Shown here: piece by piece, positions 28,298 through 35,462 of the stretch
How the letters are laid out: the number at the start of each line of letters is the position of its first letter
Numbering within the stretch: the first letter of the stretch is position 1
Source of the DNA: Pseudomonadota bacterium
GTDB lineage: Bacteria > Pseudomonadota > Gammaproteobacteria > Burkholderiales > Burkholderiaceae_E
Assembly (NCBI GenBank): GCA_029779755.1
Contig: JAKOZZ010000039.1
Coordinates: forward strand, 1 to 50,866
Direction: 5' to 3'
DNA length: 50,866 nucleotides
Notes under the pieces: model-generated
Seen by the model: only the letters and a program-made list of their open reading frames with translations
Databases searched by the model: none
What the model was told of the DNA's origin: nothing
Position numbers and translations under genes: made by a program

Positions 28298-29125
28298 ATG
28301 AAGGCGAGGGGAACGGGTACGGGTGCGGGTCGACGGAGCGCGCGTGAGGCACAGACCGCCGGCACGGAGGGCGGGTTCGTCGATCGTGACGCGCTGGACG
28401 CCTACCTCGCCGGCGTGCTCGACGTGGCGCGCTTCAAGGATTATTGCCCAAACGGTTTGCAGGTGGAAGGCAACGCACGGATCGCCCGCGTGACGAGCGC
28501 GGTGACCGCGAGCGAAGCGGCCATTCGCACGGCGATCGACGCGCGCGCCGATGCGCTGCTGGTGCATCACGGGTACTTCTGGCGCGGCGAGAATCCGTGC
28601 GTGACGGGCACGCGGCGGCGTCGCCTCGGGCTGCTGCTCGAGCACGGCATCAGTCTGTTCGCGTATCACCTGCCGCTGGACGCGCATGCCGAGCTGGGCA
28701 ACAACGCGTGTCTCGCGCGACTGCTCGGCTGGCGCGACGACGGCGGGTTCGGCGCGGACGGTCTGGGCCGCTGGCATCAGCTGCCGCGGCCGCAAAGCGC
28801 CGACGCATTGGCGCGGCAGGTGTCGCGTCGGCTCGGGCGGCGCCCGCAGCTGGTCGGTGACGCCGCGCGCACGGTGCACCGTGTGGCCTGGTGCACCGGC
28901 GCGGCCCAGGACATGCTGGAGGATGCGATCGCCGCCGGCGCCGATCTGTTCGTCAGCGGGGAGATTTCGGAGCGCACCACGCATCTGGCGCGCGAGGCGG
29001 GGGTCTGCTACCTCGCCGCCGGCCATCACGCCACGGAGCGGTACGGCGTGCAGGCGCTGGGGCAGCATCTCGCGGCGCGATTCGGCATCGGGCACGCGTT
29101 CTTCGACGACGACAACCCGGTGTGA
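28298..29125 (+). CDS. NIF3-family (Nif3-like dinuclear metal centre) hexameric protein
   Basis: A 275-residue NIF3/YbgI family protein. The RFKDYCPNGLQVEG segment and metal-binding ALLVHHGYFWRGENP motif are diagnostic, as is the C-terminal AGHHATERYGVQALG. It binds a dinuclear metal centre; its in vivo role is unsettled. The ATG at 28298 is preferred since GGGGGAG (28286-28292) precedes it. An upstream in-frame ATG at 28265 would overlap the start codon of the divergent protease gene. Pairing with a DegS-like gene is common in Betaproteobacteria. Confidence 0.92.
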   Translation: MKARGTGTGAGRRSAREAQTAGTEGGFVDRDALDAYLAGVLDVARFKDYCPNGLQVEGNARIARVTSAVTASEAAIRTAIDARADALLVHHGYFWRGENPCVTGTRRRRLGLLLEHGISLFAYHLPLDAHAELGNNACLARLLGWRDDGGFGADGLGRWHQLPRPQSADALARQVSRRLGRRPQLVGDAARTVHRVAWCTGAAQDMLEDAIAAGADLFVSGEISERTTHLAREAGVCYLAAGHHATERYGVQALGQHLAARFGIGHAFFDDDNPV

Positions 29126-29161
29126 CGCCTGTCGAGCGGGCGGAGCGGGTTGCGCGGGTTG

Positions 29162-29191
29162 GGGCAGGCCGGGTCAGGGCAGGCCGGGCCG
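29162..29191. repeat. Two 15-bp direct repeats between nif3-like gene and mscL
   Basis: GGGCAGGCCGGG occurs at 29162-29173 and 29177-29188, giving a 15-bp period. The repeat overlaps the out-of-frame tail of mscL as read, but is non-coding if the mscL frameshift is corrected. Confidence 0.6.
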
Positions 29192-29686
29192 CGGCAGTGT
29201 CGACCGGGCCGACGCGGGGCGGGCCGAGGGCCCGCCCGGGCGGCGCCGGTGGTGGATCAGCCCTTTTTCAGCAGGTCGCGAATCTCGCCCAGCAGCACTT
29301 CGGTCGCCGGGGGGGGCGGCGGGCGGCGCAGGCGGCTCGGCCTTCTTCCAGCTGTTCATGGCCTTCACCAGCCAGAAGATCACGAACGCGAGCAGCACGA
29401 AATTGATTACGATGGTGATGAAGCTGCCGTAGGCGAACACGGGCACCCCGGCCTTCTTGAGCGCATCCAGCGTCATGGCCGTCCCCGCCGGCACTTCACC
29501 CAGCGGGATCAGCAGGCTGCTGAAGTCGAGCTTGCCGCCGAAGAGGGCGGCAATCACGGGCATGATCACGTCGCCCACGAGTGAATCGACGATCTTCCCG
29601 AAGGCCCCGCCGATGATCACGCCGACGGCGAGATCCATCACGTTGCCTTTCATTGCAAACTCTTTGAACTCGCTCATCATCCCCAT
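29174..29686 (-). CDS. mscL: Large-conductance mechanosensitive channel MscL, frameshifted C-terminus
   Basis: MscL opens under membrane tension to release solutes. The start [20 protein letters not shown] and both membrane helices are intact, ending in [15 protein letters not shown]. After a Pro/Ala stretch the reading frame leaves the family sequence at a run of eight Gs (29309-29316) and goes on to 29174, giving 170 residues. Removing one G restores [16 protein letters not shown] and a stop at 29257-29259, giving 142 residues, the normal MscL length and the normal C-terminal helix. The defect is therefore a one-base insertion, real or a sequencing error. GGGAG precedes the ATG at 29686. 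Confidence 0.9.
   Translation of the reverse strand: MGMMSEFKEFAMKGNVMDLAVGVIIGGAFGKIVDSLVGDVIMPVIAALFGGKLDFSSLLIPLGEVPAGTAMTLDALKKAGVPVFAYGSFITIVINFVLLAFVIFWLVKAMNSWKKAEPPAPPAAPPGDRSAAGRDSRPAEKGLIHHRRRPGGPSARPASARSTLPRPGLP
29309..29316. repeat. G8 homopolymer at the mscL frameshift point
   Basis: Eight consecutive Gs on the plus strand (C8 in the mscL sense strand). Seven would keep mscL in frame with its conserved C-terminal helix. Such runs are prone to slippage and to base-calling error. Confidence 0.9.
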
Positions 29687-29883
29687 CGCTGGACTCCCTG
29701 ATTGACTGATTTGTTGGTGTGTCGATCCGTCGGGTTGCCGGCCCGATCGCCGTGCCGGCGCGCAGTACCGGCCGACGCGACGGATTGTGCACCGATGCAA
29801 CGGCGCGCGCACCCAGGGCGCCGCAGACGTTGGGCGCGGGCGTCGCCGGTCCGATGCAGATGCAATCCCCCGGCGCAATAGGC

Positions 29884-29889
29884 TAAAAT
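29884..29889 (+). promoter_or_regulatory. Candidate -10 element for petABC
   Basis: TAAAAT stands out in GC-rich surroundings. The hexamer 17 bp upstream is TGCAAT, a poor match to the -35 consensus. If used, the petA leader would be about 185 nt and would contain the 10-bp repeat array. Confidence 0.35.
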
Positions 29890-29964
29890 CCGAGGTTGGC
29901 CGCAGCGCCGACGCCAGTCCGAGTCGGCTCGGGCCTGCCCGAATCCGATCGAGGCGGGGCAGGC

Positions 29965-30004
29965 GGCGGAAAATGGCGGCAAACGGCGGCAATCGGCGCC
30001 AAAC
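29965..30004 (+). repeat. 10-bp tandem repeat with phased A-runs in the petA leader
   Basis: Four 10-bp units: GGCGGAAAAT, GGCGGCAAAC, GGCGGCAATC and GGCGCCAAAC, followed by a decayed copy. The A-runs recur every 10-11 bp, about one helical turn, about 75-110 bp before the petA start. Confidence 0.75.
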
Positions 30005-30077
30005 GGCAGCGGCCCACAGGCCGCGCCCTGGCACGGCGGCCACGCCCGGAATTCAGTCGATTCTTCAGGAAAGTCTC

Positions 30078-30680
30078 ATGAGCGAGCCTCTGCTTCCCAC
30101 CGATCCGTCCCGACGCACCGCCCTGCTGACCACCTGCACGGCCGGCGCTGTCGGTGGCGCCACCGTCGTCTGGCCCTTCCTGAAGAGCCTGCGTCCGTCC
30201 GAGCGTGCGCTCGCGGCCGGTGCTCCCGTCGAAGTGGACATCGGCGGCATGGCGCCCGGCGAGCTCAAGCGTGTGGAATGGCGCGGCAAGCCGGTGTGGG
30301 TCGTGCGCCGCACGCCCGAGATGCTGGCGTCGCTGAAGTCGGTCGAGTCCAAGCTCGCCGATCCCGCGTCGGCGCGCACCGCCTACCCGACGCCCGACTA
30401 CGCGAAGAATGCGAGCCGCGCCATCAAGGACGAGTACCTGGTCGTCGTCGGCATCTGCACCCACCTCGGTTGCTCGCCGACCGACAAGTTCCAGCCCGGC
30501 GCGCAGCCTTCGCTGCCGGACGACTGGCCGGGCGGCTTCCTGTGCCCGTGCCACGGATCGCTGTTCGATCTCGCCGGCCGCGTGTTCGCCAACATGCCGG
30601 CGCCCGACAACCTCGAGGTGCCGCCGCACAAGTACCTGTCGGAAAGCAAGATCCTGATCGGCGAAGACAACCAGGCCTGA
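30078..30680 (+). CDS. petA: Ubiquinol-cytochrome c reductase Rieske iron-sulfur subunit
   Basis: A 200-residue Rieske protein of the bc1 complex. The [2Fe-2S] ligand boxes are CTHLGC (127-132) and CPCHGS (156-161). A twin-arginine signal anchor lies at the N-terminus (SRRTALL at residues 11-17, then a hydrophobic helix), so it should be exported folded by Tat, whose genes lie 3 kb upstream. It passes electrons from quinol to cytochrome c1. It heads petABC. Confidence 0.97.
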   Translation: MSEPLLPTDPSRRTALLTTCTAGAVGGATVVWPFLKSLRPSERALAAGAPVEVDIGGMAPGELKRVEWRGKPVWVVRRTPEMLASLKSVESKLADPASARTAYPTPDYAKNASRAIKDEYLVVVGICTHLGCSPTDKFQPGAQPSLPDDWPGGFLCPCHGSLFDLAGRVFANMPAPDNLEVPPHKYLSESKILIGEDNQA

Positions 30681-30693
30681 GCGGCCCGCCGAC

Positions 30694-30722
30694 AGGAACA
30701 AGGATAGGCACAAGGACAAGGA
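30694..30722 (+). promoter_or_regulatory. Cluster of Shine-Dalgarno-like motifs before petB
   Basis: AGGAA (30694-30698) and AAGGA at 30700-30704, 30712-30716 and 30718-30722 follow each other within 30 bp. The last lies 7 nt from the petB ATG and is the likely ribosome site; the others may be standby sites or arise from a CAAGGA repeat. Confidence 0.5.
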
Positions 30723-30729
30723 CAACACG

Positions 30730-32151
30730 ATGGCTGCCGAGAAGCAACTCCCGCCGAACGCTTCCGCGCTCGACAAGACCCTGAACTGGGTCGACGCGCG
30801 ATTCCCGCTCACTGCGACCTGGAAGGCGCACCTCTCCGAGTACTACGCGCCGAAGAACTTCAATTTCTGGTACTTCTTCGGTTCGCTGGCGATGCTGGTG
30901 CTGGTGATCCAGATCCTGACCGGCATCTTCCTCGTGATGCACTACAAGCCGGACGCCTCGCTGAACGCGGCGGGGGTGCCGGTCGCGTTCGCCAGTGTCG
31001 AGTACATCATGCGCGACGTGCCCTACGGCTGGCTGATCCGCTACATGCACTCCACCGGCGCCTCGGCGTTCTTCGTGGTCGTGTACCTGCACATGTTCCG
31101 CGGCCTGATGTACGGCTCGTACCGCAAGCCCCGCGAGCTGGTCTGGATCTTCGGCTGCCTGATCTTCCTGTGCCTGATGGGCGAGGCCTTCATGGGCTAC
31201 CTGCTGCCGTGGGGCCAGATGTCCTACTGGGGCGCGCAGGTGATCGTGAACCTGTTCTCGGCGATCCCGTTCATCGGGCCCGAGCTGTCGGTGTGGATCC
31301 GCGGCGACTACGTGGTGAGTGACGCCACGCTCAACCGCTTCTTCTCGTTCCACGTGATCGCGGTGCCGCTGGTGCTGCTGGGGCTGATCGCCGCGCACAT
31401 CGTTGCGCTGCACGAGGTCGGCTCGAACAACCCCGATGGTGTCGAGATCAAGGCCAAGAAGGACGCGCGGGGCGTGCCGCTCGACGGCATTCCCTTCCAC
31501 CCGTACTACACGGTGCACGACATCCTGGGCGTGTCGGTCTTCCTGATCGCGTTCTCGGCGGTCGTGTTCTTCGCGCCCGAGTTCGGTGGCTACTTCCTCG
31601 AGTACAACAACTTCATTCCGGCCGATCCGCTGAAGACGCCGCCGCACATCGCGCCGGTCTGGTACTTCACGCCGTTCTACTCGATCCTGCGCGCCACGAC
31701 CGACGACTTCCTGATGTTCTGGCTGATCCCGTTCCTGCTGTTCTACCTGCTGCTGGTGCTGGTCAGCGCCCGCCATGGTCTGAGCAAGCTGATCGCCACC
31801 GCCGCCTGCGGCGCGCTGATCATCGGCTTCTTCGTCATCGACGCGAAGTTCTGGGGCGTGGTTGCGATGGGTGCGTCGGTGATGATCTTCTTCGCGCTGC
31901 CCTGGCTCGACAACAGCCCGGCGAAGTCGATCCGCTACCGGCCCGGCTGGCACAAGTGGATGTACGGCATCTTCGTCGCCATCTTCATCGTGCTGGGCTA
32001 CTTCGGCGTGCAGGCGCCGTCGGCGATCGGCAACCTGTTCTCGAAGATCGGCACGCTGCTGTACTTCGCGTTCTTCCTGCTGATGCCGTGGTGGAGCAAG
32101 ATGGGCGAGTTCAAGCCGGTGCCCGATCGCGTCACGTTTGCCGCACATTGA
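30730..32151 (+). CDS. petB: Cytochrome b subunit of the bc1 complex
   Basis: A 473-residue full-length cytochrome b with the b-haem helices in the N-terminal half (for example WLIRYMHSTGASAFFVVVYLH) and the C-terminal domain in one chain. The Qo-site tetrad, PEWY in mitochondria, reads PVWY here (residues 309-312), a variant known among Proteobacteria. Extra C-terminal helices beyond the usual eight bring it to this length, as in other Burkholderiales. It lies between petA and petC. Confidence 0.97.
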   Translation: MAAEKQLPPNASALDKTLNWVDARFPLTATWKAHLSEYYAPKNFNFWYFFGSLAMLVLVIQILTGIFLVMHYKPDASLNAAGVPVAFASVEYIMRDVPYGWLIRYMHSTGASAFFVVVYLHMFRGLMYGSYRKPRELVWIFGCLIFLCLMGEAFMGYLLPWGQMSYWGAQVIVNLFSAIPFIGPELSVWIRGDYVVSDATLNRFFSFHVIAVPLVLLGLIAAHIVALHEVGSNNPDGVEIKAKKDARGVPLDGIPFHPYYTVHDILGVSVFLIAFSAVVFFAPEFGGYFLEYNNFIPADPLKTPPHIAPVWYFTPFYSILRATTDDFLMFWLIPFLLFYLLLVLVSARHGLSKLIATAACGALIIGFFVIDAKFWGVVAMGASVMIFFALPWLDNSPAKSIRYRPGWHKWMYGIFVAIFIVLGYFGVQAPSAIGNLFSKIGTLLYFAFFLLMPWWSKMGEFKPVPDRVTFAAH

Positions 32152-32173
32152 GCCGACCGGGAGCAAACAACAA

Positions 32174-33040
32174 ATGTCTCTGTTCAAGAAAATCGCGGCC
32201 GCCCTGTCCCTGGCTCTGGCCATCCCCCTGGCCCACGCGTCGGGGGGCGGGTTCCCGCTCGACCACTTCCCGACCGAGAAGCTGACCGATCAGGGCGCGC
32301 TGCAGAACGGCGCCAAGCTGTTCGTCAACTACTGCCTGAACTGCCACGGCGCGTCGTCCATGCGCTACAACCGTCTGGGCGACATCGGCATCAGTGAAGA
32401 CCAGATCCGCAAGAACCTGCTGTTCACCGCCGAGAAGGTCGGCGAGCCGATGAAGATCGCGATGGCGCCCGCCGATGCAAAAGGCTGGTTCGGTGCGCTG
32501 CCGCCCGATCTGTCCGTGATCTCGCGCGCCCGCGCCTCGGGTGACGGCAGTGGTGCCGACTGGCTGTACACCTACCTGCGCTCGTACTACCGCGACGGCA
32601 CGCGCCCGACGGGCTGGAACAACGCGCTGTTCGAGAACGTCGGCATGCCGCACGTGTTCTGGGAACTGCAGGGCAGCCGCGGGGTCACCATCGAGGAGAT
32701 CAAGGCGGTCAAGGATCCCAAGACGGGCAACCCGGTGGGCTACAACAAGGTGACGGTCTCGTTCGATCCGGCCGGCGTGCGCAGCGAGAAGACCGACAAG
32801 CTCGAAGGTGCGCACCACCACGAATCGAAGTCGGTCTCGCTCGGCAAGGCCGAAGGCGGCATGCTCAGCCAGGCTGCCTACGACGAGGCGGTGGCCGACC
32901 TGGTCGCCTACCTGACCTACATGTCCGACCCGTCGGCCAAGACGCGCATGCGTCTGGGGGTCTGGGTGCTCCTGTTCCTCGGTCTCTTCACGATCTTCGC
33001 GTGGTGGCTCAACCGCGAATACTGGAAAGACGTCAAGTAA
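32174..33040 (+). CDS. petC: Cytochrome c1 subunit of the bc1 complex
   Basis: A 288-residue cytochrome c1. The start at 32174 opens a signal peptide (MSLFKKIAAALSLALAIPLA, cleaved after HAS). Haem c is bound by CLNCH at residues 54-58. A C-terminal membrane helix (WVLLFLGLFTIFAWWL) anchors it. An upstream in-frame ATG at 32138 lies within petB and would add residues before the signal peptide, so it is not preferred. A strong intrinsic terminator follows. Confidence 0.96.
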   Translation: MSLFKKIAAALSLALAIPLAHASGGGFPLDHFPTEKLTDQGALQNGAKLFVNYCLNCHGASSMRYNRLGDIGISEDQIRKNLLFTAEKVGEPMKIAMAPADAKGWFGALPPDLSVISRARASGDGSGADWLYTYLRSYYRDGTRPTGWNNALFENVGMPHVFWELQGSRGVTIEEIKAVKDPKTGNPVGYNKVTVSFDPAGVRSEKTDKLEGAHHHESKSVSLGKAEGGMLSQAAYDEAVADLVAYLTYMSDPSAKTRMRLGVWVLLFLGLFTIFAWWLNREYWKDVK

Positions 33041-33058
33041 TCCAGGACCGCATCCTCG

Positions 33059-33094
33059 AGGGTGAGCCCGTCCGCGGCTCACCCTGATTTTTTT
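33059..33094 (+). terminator. Intrinsic terminator after petC
   Basis: GGGTGAGCC (33060-33068) pairs perfectly with GGCTCACCC (33076-33084) around a 7-nt loop; an extra A-T pair extends the stem. A run of seven Ts follows at 33088-33094. It is the clearest terminator in the window and ends the petABC operon. Confidence 0.92.
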
Positions 33095-33131
33095 CAAGAT
33101 CCACAGAATCCATCCAAAGGAGCCGCTCGCC

Positions 33132-33746
33132 ATGATGGTCTTGTACTCGGGCACGACCTGCCCGTTCAGCCAGCGCTGCCGCTTCGTGCTCTTCGAAAAA
33201 GGCATGGACTTCGAGATCCGCGACGTTGATCTCTACAACAAGCCCGAAGACATCTCGATCATGAATCCGTACGGCCAGGTGCCCATCCTGGTCGAGCGCG
33301 ATCTGATCCTGTACGAATCGAACATCATCAACGAGTACATCGACGAGCGGTTCCCGCACCCTCAGCTGATGCCGGCCGACCCGGTGATGCGCGCCCGTGC
33401 GCGCCTGTTCCTGTTCAATTTCGAGCGCGAGCTGTTCATCCACGTGCAGCAGCTCGAGCGCCGCGATCACCACAAGGAGGCCGCCAAGCAGATGGACCGG
33501 GCGCGCCAGCAGATCCGCGATCGCCTCACGCAGCTCACGCCGATCTTCATGAAGAACAAGTACATGCTCGGCGAGGACTTCTCCATGCTCGACGTGGCGA
33601 TCGCGCCGCTGCTGTGGCGGCTCGACCACTATGGCATCGAGATGCCGAAGACGACGGCACCGCTGCTGCGGTATGCCGAGCGCATCTTCTCGCGCCCGGC
33701 CTACATCGAGGCGCTGACGCCCTCCGAGAAGGTGATGCGGCGCTGA
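33132..33746 (+). CDS. sspA: Stringent starvation protein A
   Basis: A 204-residue glutathione-S-transferase-fold protein that binds RNA polymerase instead of acting as an enzyme. The thioredoxin-like N-terminal domain begins MVLYSGTTCPFSQRCRFVLF and includes NPYGQVPILVERDLILYESN. SspA affects stress and stationary-phase transcription. AAAGGAG at 33116-33122 is its ribosome site. It follows the petC terminator and is paired with sspB, the usual order in Beta- and Gammaproteobacteria. Confidence 0.96.
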   Translation: MMVLYSGTTCPFSQRCRFVLFEKGMDFEIRDVDLYNKPEDISIMNPYGQVPILVERDLILYESNIINEYIDERFPHPQLMPADPVMRARARLFLFNFERELFIHVQQLERRDHHKEAAKQMDRARQQIRDRLTQLTPIFMKNKYMLGEDFSMLDVAIAPLLWRLDHYGIEMPKTTAPLLRYAERIFSRPAYIEALTPSEKVMRR

Positions 33747-33759
33747 GGCCCGCGACGCC

Positions 33760-34338
33760 ATGGCCGAAACCTCCACCAAGCCGTACCTGATCCGCGCCAT
33801 CCACGAGTGGTGCACGGACAACGGCTACCGTCCGTACATCGCGGTGGCCGTCGACGAGCGCACCATCGTCCCGCGCGAGTTCGTGCGCGCCGGCGAGATC
33901 GTGCTCAACGTGTCGCTGGATGCCACCAGTCGGCTGCGACTGGGCAACGACCTGATCGAGTTCGAGGCGCGCTTCAACCGGGTCGCGCGTCAGCTCTCGA
34001 TTCCGATCGAGAACGTCAGCGCGATCTACGCGGCCGAGAACGGCCACGGCATGGCGTTCGAAGTGGCCAAGCCGCCCGCCGAACCGGCGGAGGGGGGCGG
34101 GCAGGGGACGCCCGCACTATTGCTGGCGGTGCCGTCCGCCACGGCGTCGGCGCCGGATCCCGACGCCGGTCAGGGCGAGTCCTCGGGCGCCGAAGCGTCC
34201 TCGGGCGAACCGTCCGCCACCCCCGCCGCACCCGCCGAGGCCGATCGCCCGGCAGGCGCGCCGTCCGGGGGGGCCGACGAACCTCCGCCGCCGGCCGCCG
34301 GGCCTTCGGGTCGGCCGAGGCTGACCCGCATCAAGTAA
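33760..34338 (+). CDS. sspB: ClpXP protease specificity-enhancing factor SspB
   Basis: A 192-residue SspB. The N-terminal 110 residues form the ssrA-tag binding domain (PYLIRAIHEWCTDNGYRPYI, then VAVDERT, and VLNVSLDATSRLRLGNDLIE). A long Ala/Pro/Gly/Ser-rich linker follows, and a short conserved end, RPRLTRIK, is the ClpX-binding module. It delivers ssrA-tagged proteins to ClpXP. The low-complexity linker is longer than in E. coli. Confidence 0.95.
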   Translation: MAETSTKPYLIRAIHEWCTDNGYRPYIAVAVDERTIVPREFVRAGEIVLNVSLDATSRLRLGNDLIEFEARFNRVARQLSIPIENVSAIYAAENGHGMAFEVAKPPAEPAEGGGQGTPALLLAVPSATASAPDPDAGQGESSGAEASSGEPSATPAAPAEADRPAGAPSGGADEPPPPAAGPSGRPRLTRIK

Positions 34339-34359
34339 CATTCCGCTTCGCCTTTTTTC

Positions 34360-34435
34360 GCCCTTGTAGCTCAGCTGGTAGAGCAGCGGTTTTGTAAACC
34401 GAAGGTCGCGGGTTCGAATCCTGCCGGGGGCACCA
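34360..34435 (+). tRNA. tRNA-Thr (TGT anticodon)
   Basis: A 76-nt cloverleaf with encoded CCA. The D arm is AGCTCAGCTGGTAGAGC and the T arm carries GGTTCGAATCC. The anticodon loop TTTGTAA gives anticodon TGT at 34393-34395, reading ACA. The acceptor stem closes with two G-U pairs. It starts 21 bp after sspB and is followed by direct repeats and a palindrome. Confidence 0.95.
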
Positions 34436-34442
34436 ACGACCG

Positions 34443-34493
34443 GTTCGACGCGTTCGGAGTGTTCGACGCGTTACACGCGCGCCCGCGGGCGCG
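34443..34493. repeat. 12-bp direct repeats and 16-bp palindrome after tRNA-Thr
   Basis: GTTCGACGCGTT occurs at 34443-34454 and 34461-34472. The perfect palindrome CGCGCCCGCGGGCGCG follows at 34478-34493. They lie in the 114-bp gap between the tRNA and the convergent DUF3135 gene and may contain the transcription end of one or both. Confidence 0.6.
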
Positions 34494-34549
34494 GAGAACC
34501 GCGCGCGGGCCGCATCGACGAAGACGCCGATTCCGTGCAGGGCGGAGGG

Positions 34550-34843
34550 TTAGTGCAGGGCAGAGGGCTCGCGCTTGCCCACCGTATCGCTCAGGTCCTG
34601 CATCTTCGCGCTCAGAAGACGCATCGAGGCGGCCATCCAGAGCATCGACGTCTGGATGCGTGCGGCATCGTCCTTGCCTGCGAGCTGCGATTCCAGCCGG
34701 CGCAGCGTTGCACGGGCCGGCTCGGCCACGGACGGACTCGCCTTCGCCAGTTCCAGGGCGAGCACCGTCTGCCGCCGCGCCTCGAACGCGGCGGGGTCGC
34801 GCTGGTACAGATCCGCCCACTCGTCGAAATCGAACTTGTCCAT
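34550..34843 (-). CDS. DUF3135 domain-containing protein
   Basis: A 97-residue cytoplasmic protein starting MDKFDFDEWADLYQRDPAAFEARR, the pattern of the DUF3135 family. The rest is helical and charged, with QTSMLWMAASMRLLSAKMQDL near the end. The function is unknown. GGAGG lies 5 nt before the ATG. A 16-bp dyad sits 34 bp upstream and could be an operator. No operon partner is obvious. Confidence 0.78.
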   Translation of the reverse strand: MDKFDFDEWADLYQRDPAAFEARRQTVLALELAKASPSVAEPARATLRRLESQLAGKDDAARIQTSMLWMAASMRLLSAKMQDLSDTVGKREPSALH

Positions 34844-34876
34844 CTGTGCCTCCGGGATGTCTGGTCTGCCGTTCGT

Positions 34877-34892
34877 CGGTCGGAACCGACCG
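34877..34892. promoter_or_regulatory. Operator-like dyad upstream of the DUF3135 gene
   Basis: CGGTCGG and CCGACCG are separated by AA, a 16-bp near-perfect dyad, 34 bp before the DUF3135 start. It could be a transcription-factor site or a leader hairpin. The remaining 185-bp gap 34844-35028 shows nothing else recognisable. Confidence 0.4.
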
Positions 34893-35028
34893 TATGTCCG
34901 GACTGTACTACCACTCATCGGGCGGAACCGTGAACTAGCACACGGACGCCATACCGGAATCTCGGTCACAGGCCTGCGGTCGACCCGACGTGCGGTCGGA
35001 TCGGCAGCCCGAAAGGACGGCGCGGGCG

Positions 35029-35376
35029 TCAGTCCTTGCGCGGCATCACCAGCGCGCTGACGGCCCAGCTGATGAGGCTGTAGACGATGGCGGCGACGAT
35101 CGCCCAGCCGAAGCTCGTGACGGAGAACCCGTCGACGAATCGGGCGACCAGCCAGAAGAGCAGCCCGTTGATCACGAAGGTGAACAGGCCCAGCGTCAGC
35201 AGGTTGATCGGCAGGGTGAGCACGAGGAGCACCGGGCGGATGACGGTGTTCAGCAGACCGAGCACGAGTGCGACGACGAGTGCGGTGACGAAGTCGGTGA
35301 TCTGCACCGCCTGAAGCACGTAGGGCAGTGCCAGCAGGCACAGCGCGTTGATCACCCAGCCAAGAAGCATCCGCAT
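35029..35376 (-). CDS. Phage-holin-like (Phage_holin_4_2 / YvlD-type) membrane protein
   Basis: A 115-residue protein with four hydrophobic helices (for example LLGWVINALCLLALPYVL and VTALVVALVLGLLNTVIRPV). The LNTVIRPVLLVLTLPINLLTLG core is typical of the family called phage holin family protein. Despite the name, such chromosomal proteins have no shown lytic role. No phage genes are nearby. It lies downstream of uspA with two hairpins in the 86-bp gap. Confidence 0.82.
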   Translation of the reverse strand: MRMLLGWVINALCLLALPYVLQAVQITDFVTALVVALVLGLLNTVIRPVLLVLTLPINLLTLGLFTFVINGLLFWLVARFVDGFSVTSFGWAIVAAIVYSLISWAVSALVMPRKD

Positions 35377-35398
35377 CGTCGACCTCTCATCGCAGGCA

Positions 35399-35455
35399 CG
35401 GTCGCGCGGCGTCGGGATCCCGCGACCGGAGTCCGGGGCGTGGTGTGCGCCCCGG
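35399..35455. repeat. Two adjacent 8-bp hairpins between uspA and the holin-like gene
   Basis: CGGTCGCG (35399-35406) pairs with CGCGACCG (35421-35428), and CCGGGGCG (35433-35440) pairs with CGCCCCGG (35448-35455). Neither has a U-tract. They may separate the uspA and holin-like transcripts. Confidence 0.45.
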
Positions 35456-35462
35456 GTCGGGG

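Larger units (their letters stand above)
29687..30077. other. 391-bp non-coding region between mscL and petA
   Basis: This is the divergent control region of mscL and petA. I see a possible petA -10 (TAAAAT, 29884-29889), a 10-bp tandem repeat with phased A-runs (29965-30004) and the petA ribosome site AGGAAAG near 30067. No RNA gene or conserved small ORF is recognisable in it. Confidence 0.7.

Noticed and set aside
30730-32151. Loss of the Qo motif in cytochrome b (PVWY instead of PEWY)
   Set aside because: PVWY is a known natural variant in Proteobacteria, so it is not a sign of a broken or novel complex.
34360-34560. Genomic island boundary at tRNA-Thr
   Set aside because: Genes on both sides are core, with no integrase and no second copy of the tRNA 3' end in the window.
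35029-35376. Phage lysis module suggested by the holin-like name
   Set aside because: There is no endolysin, spanin or other phage gene nearby. The family is common on chromosomes and the name reflects only topology.
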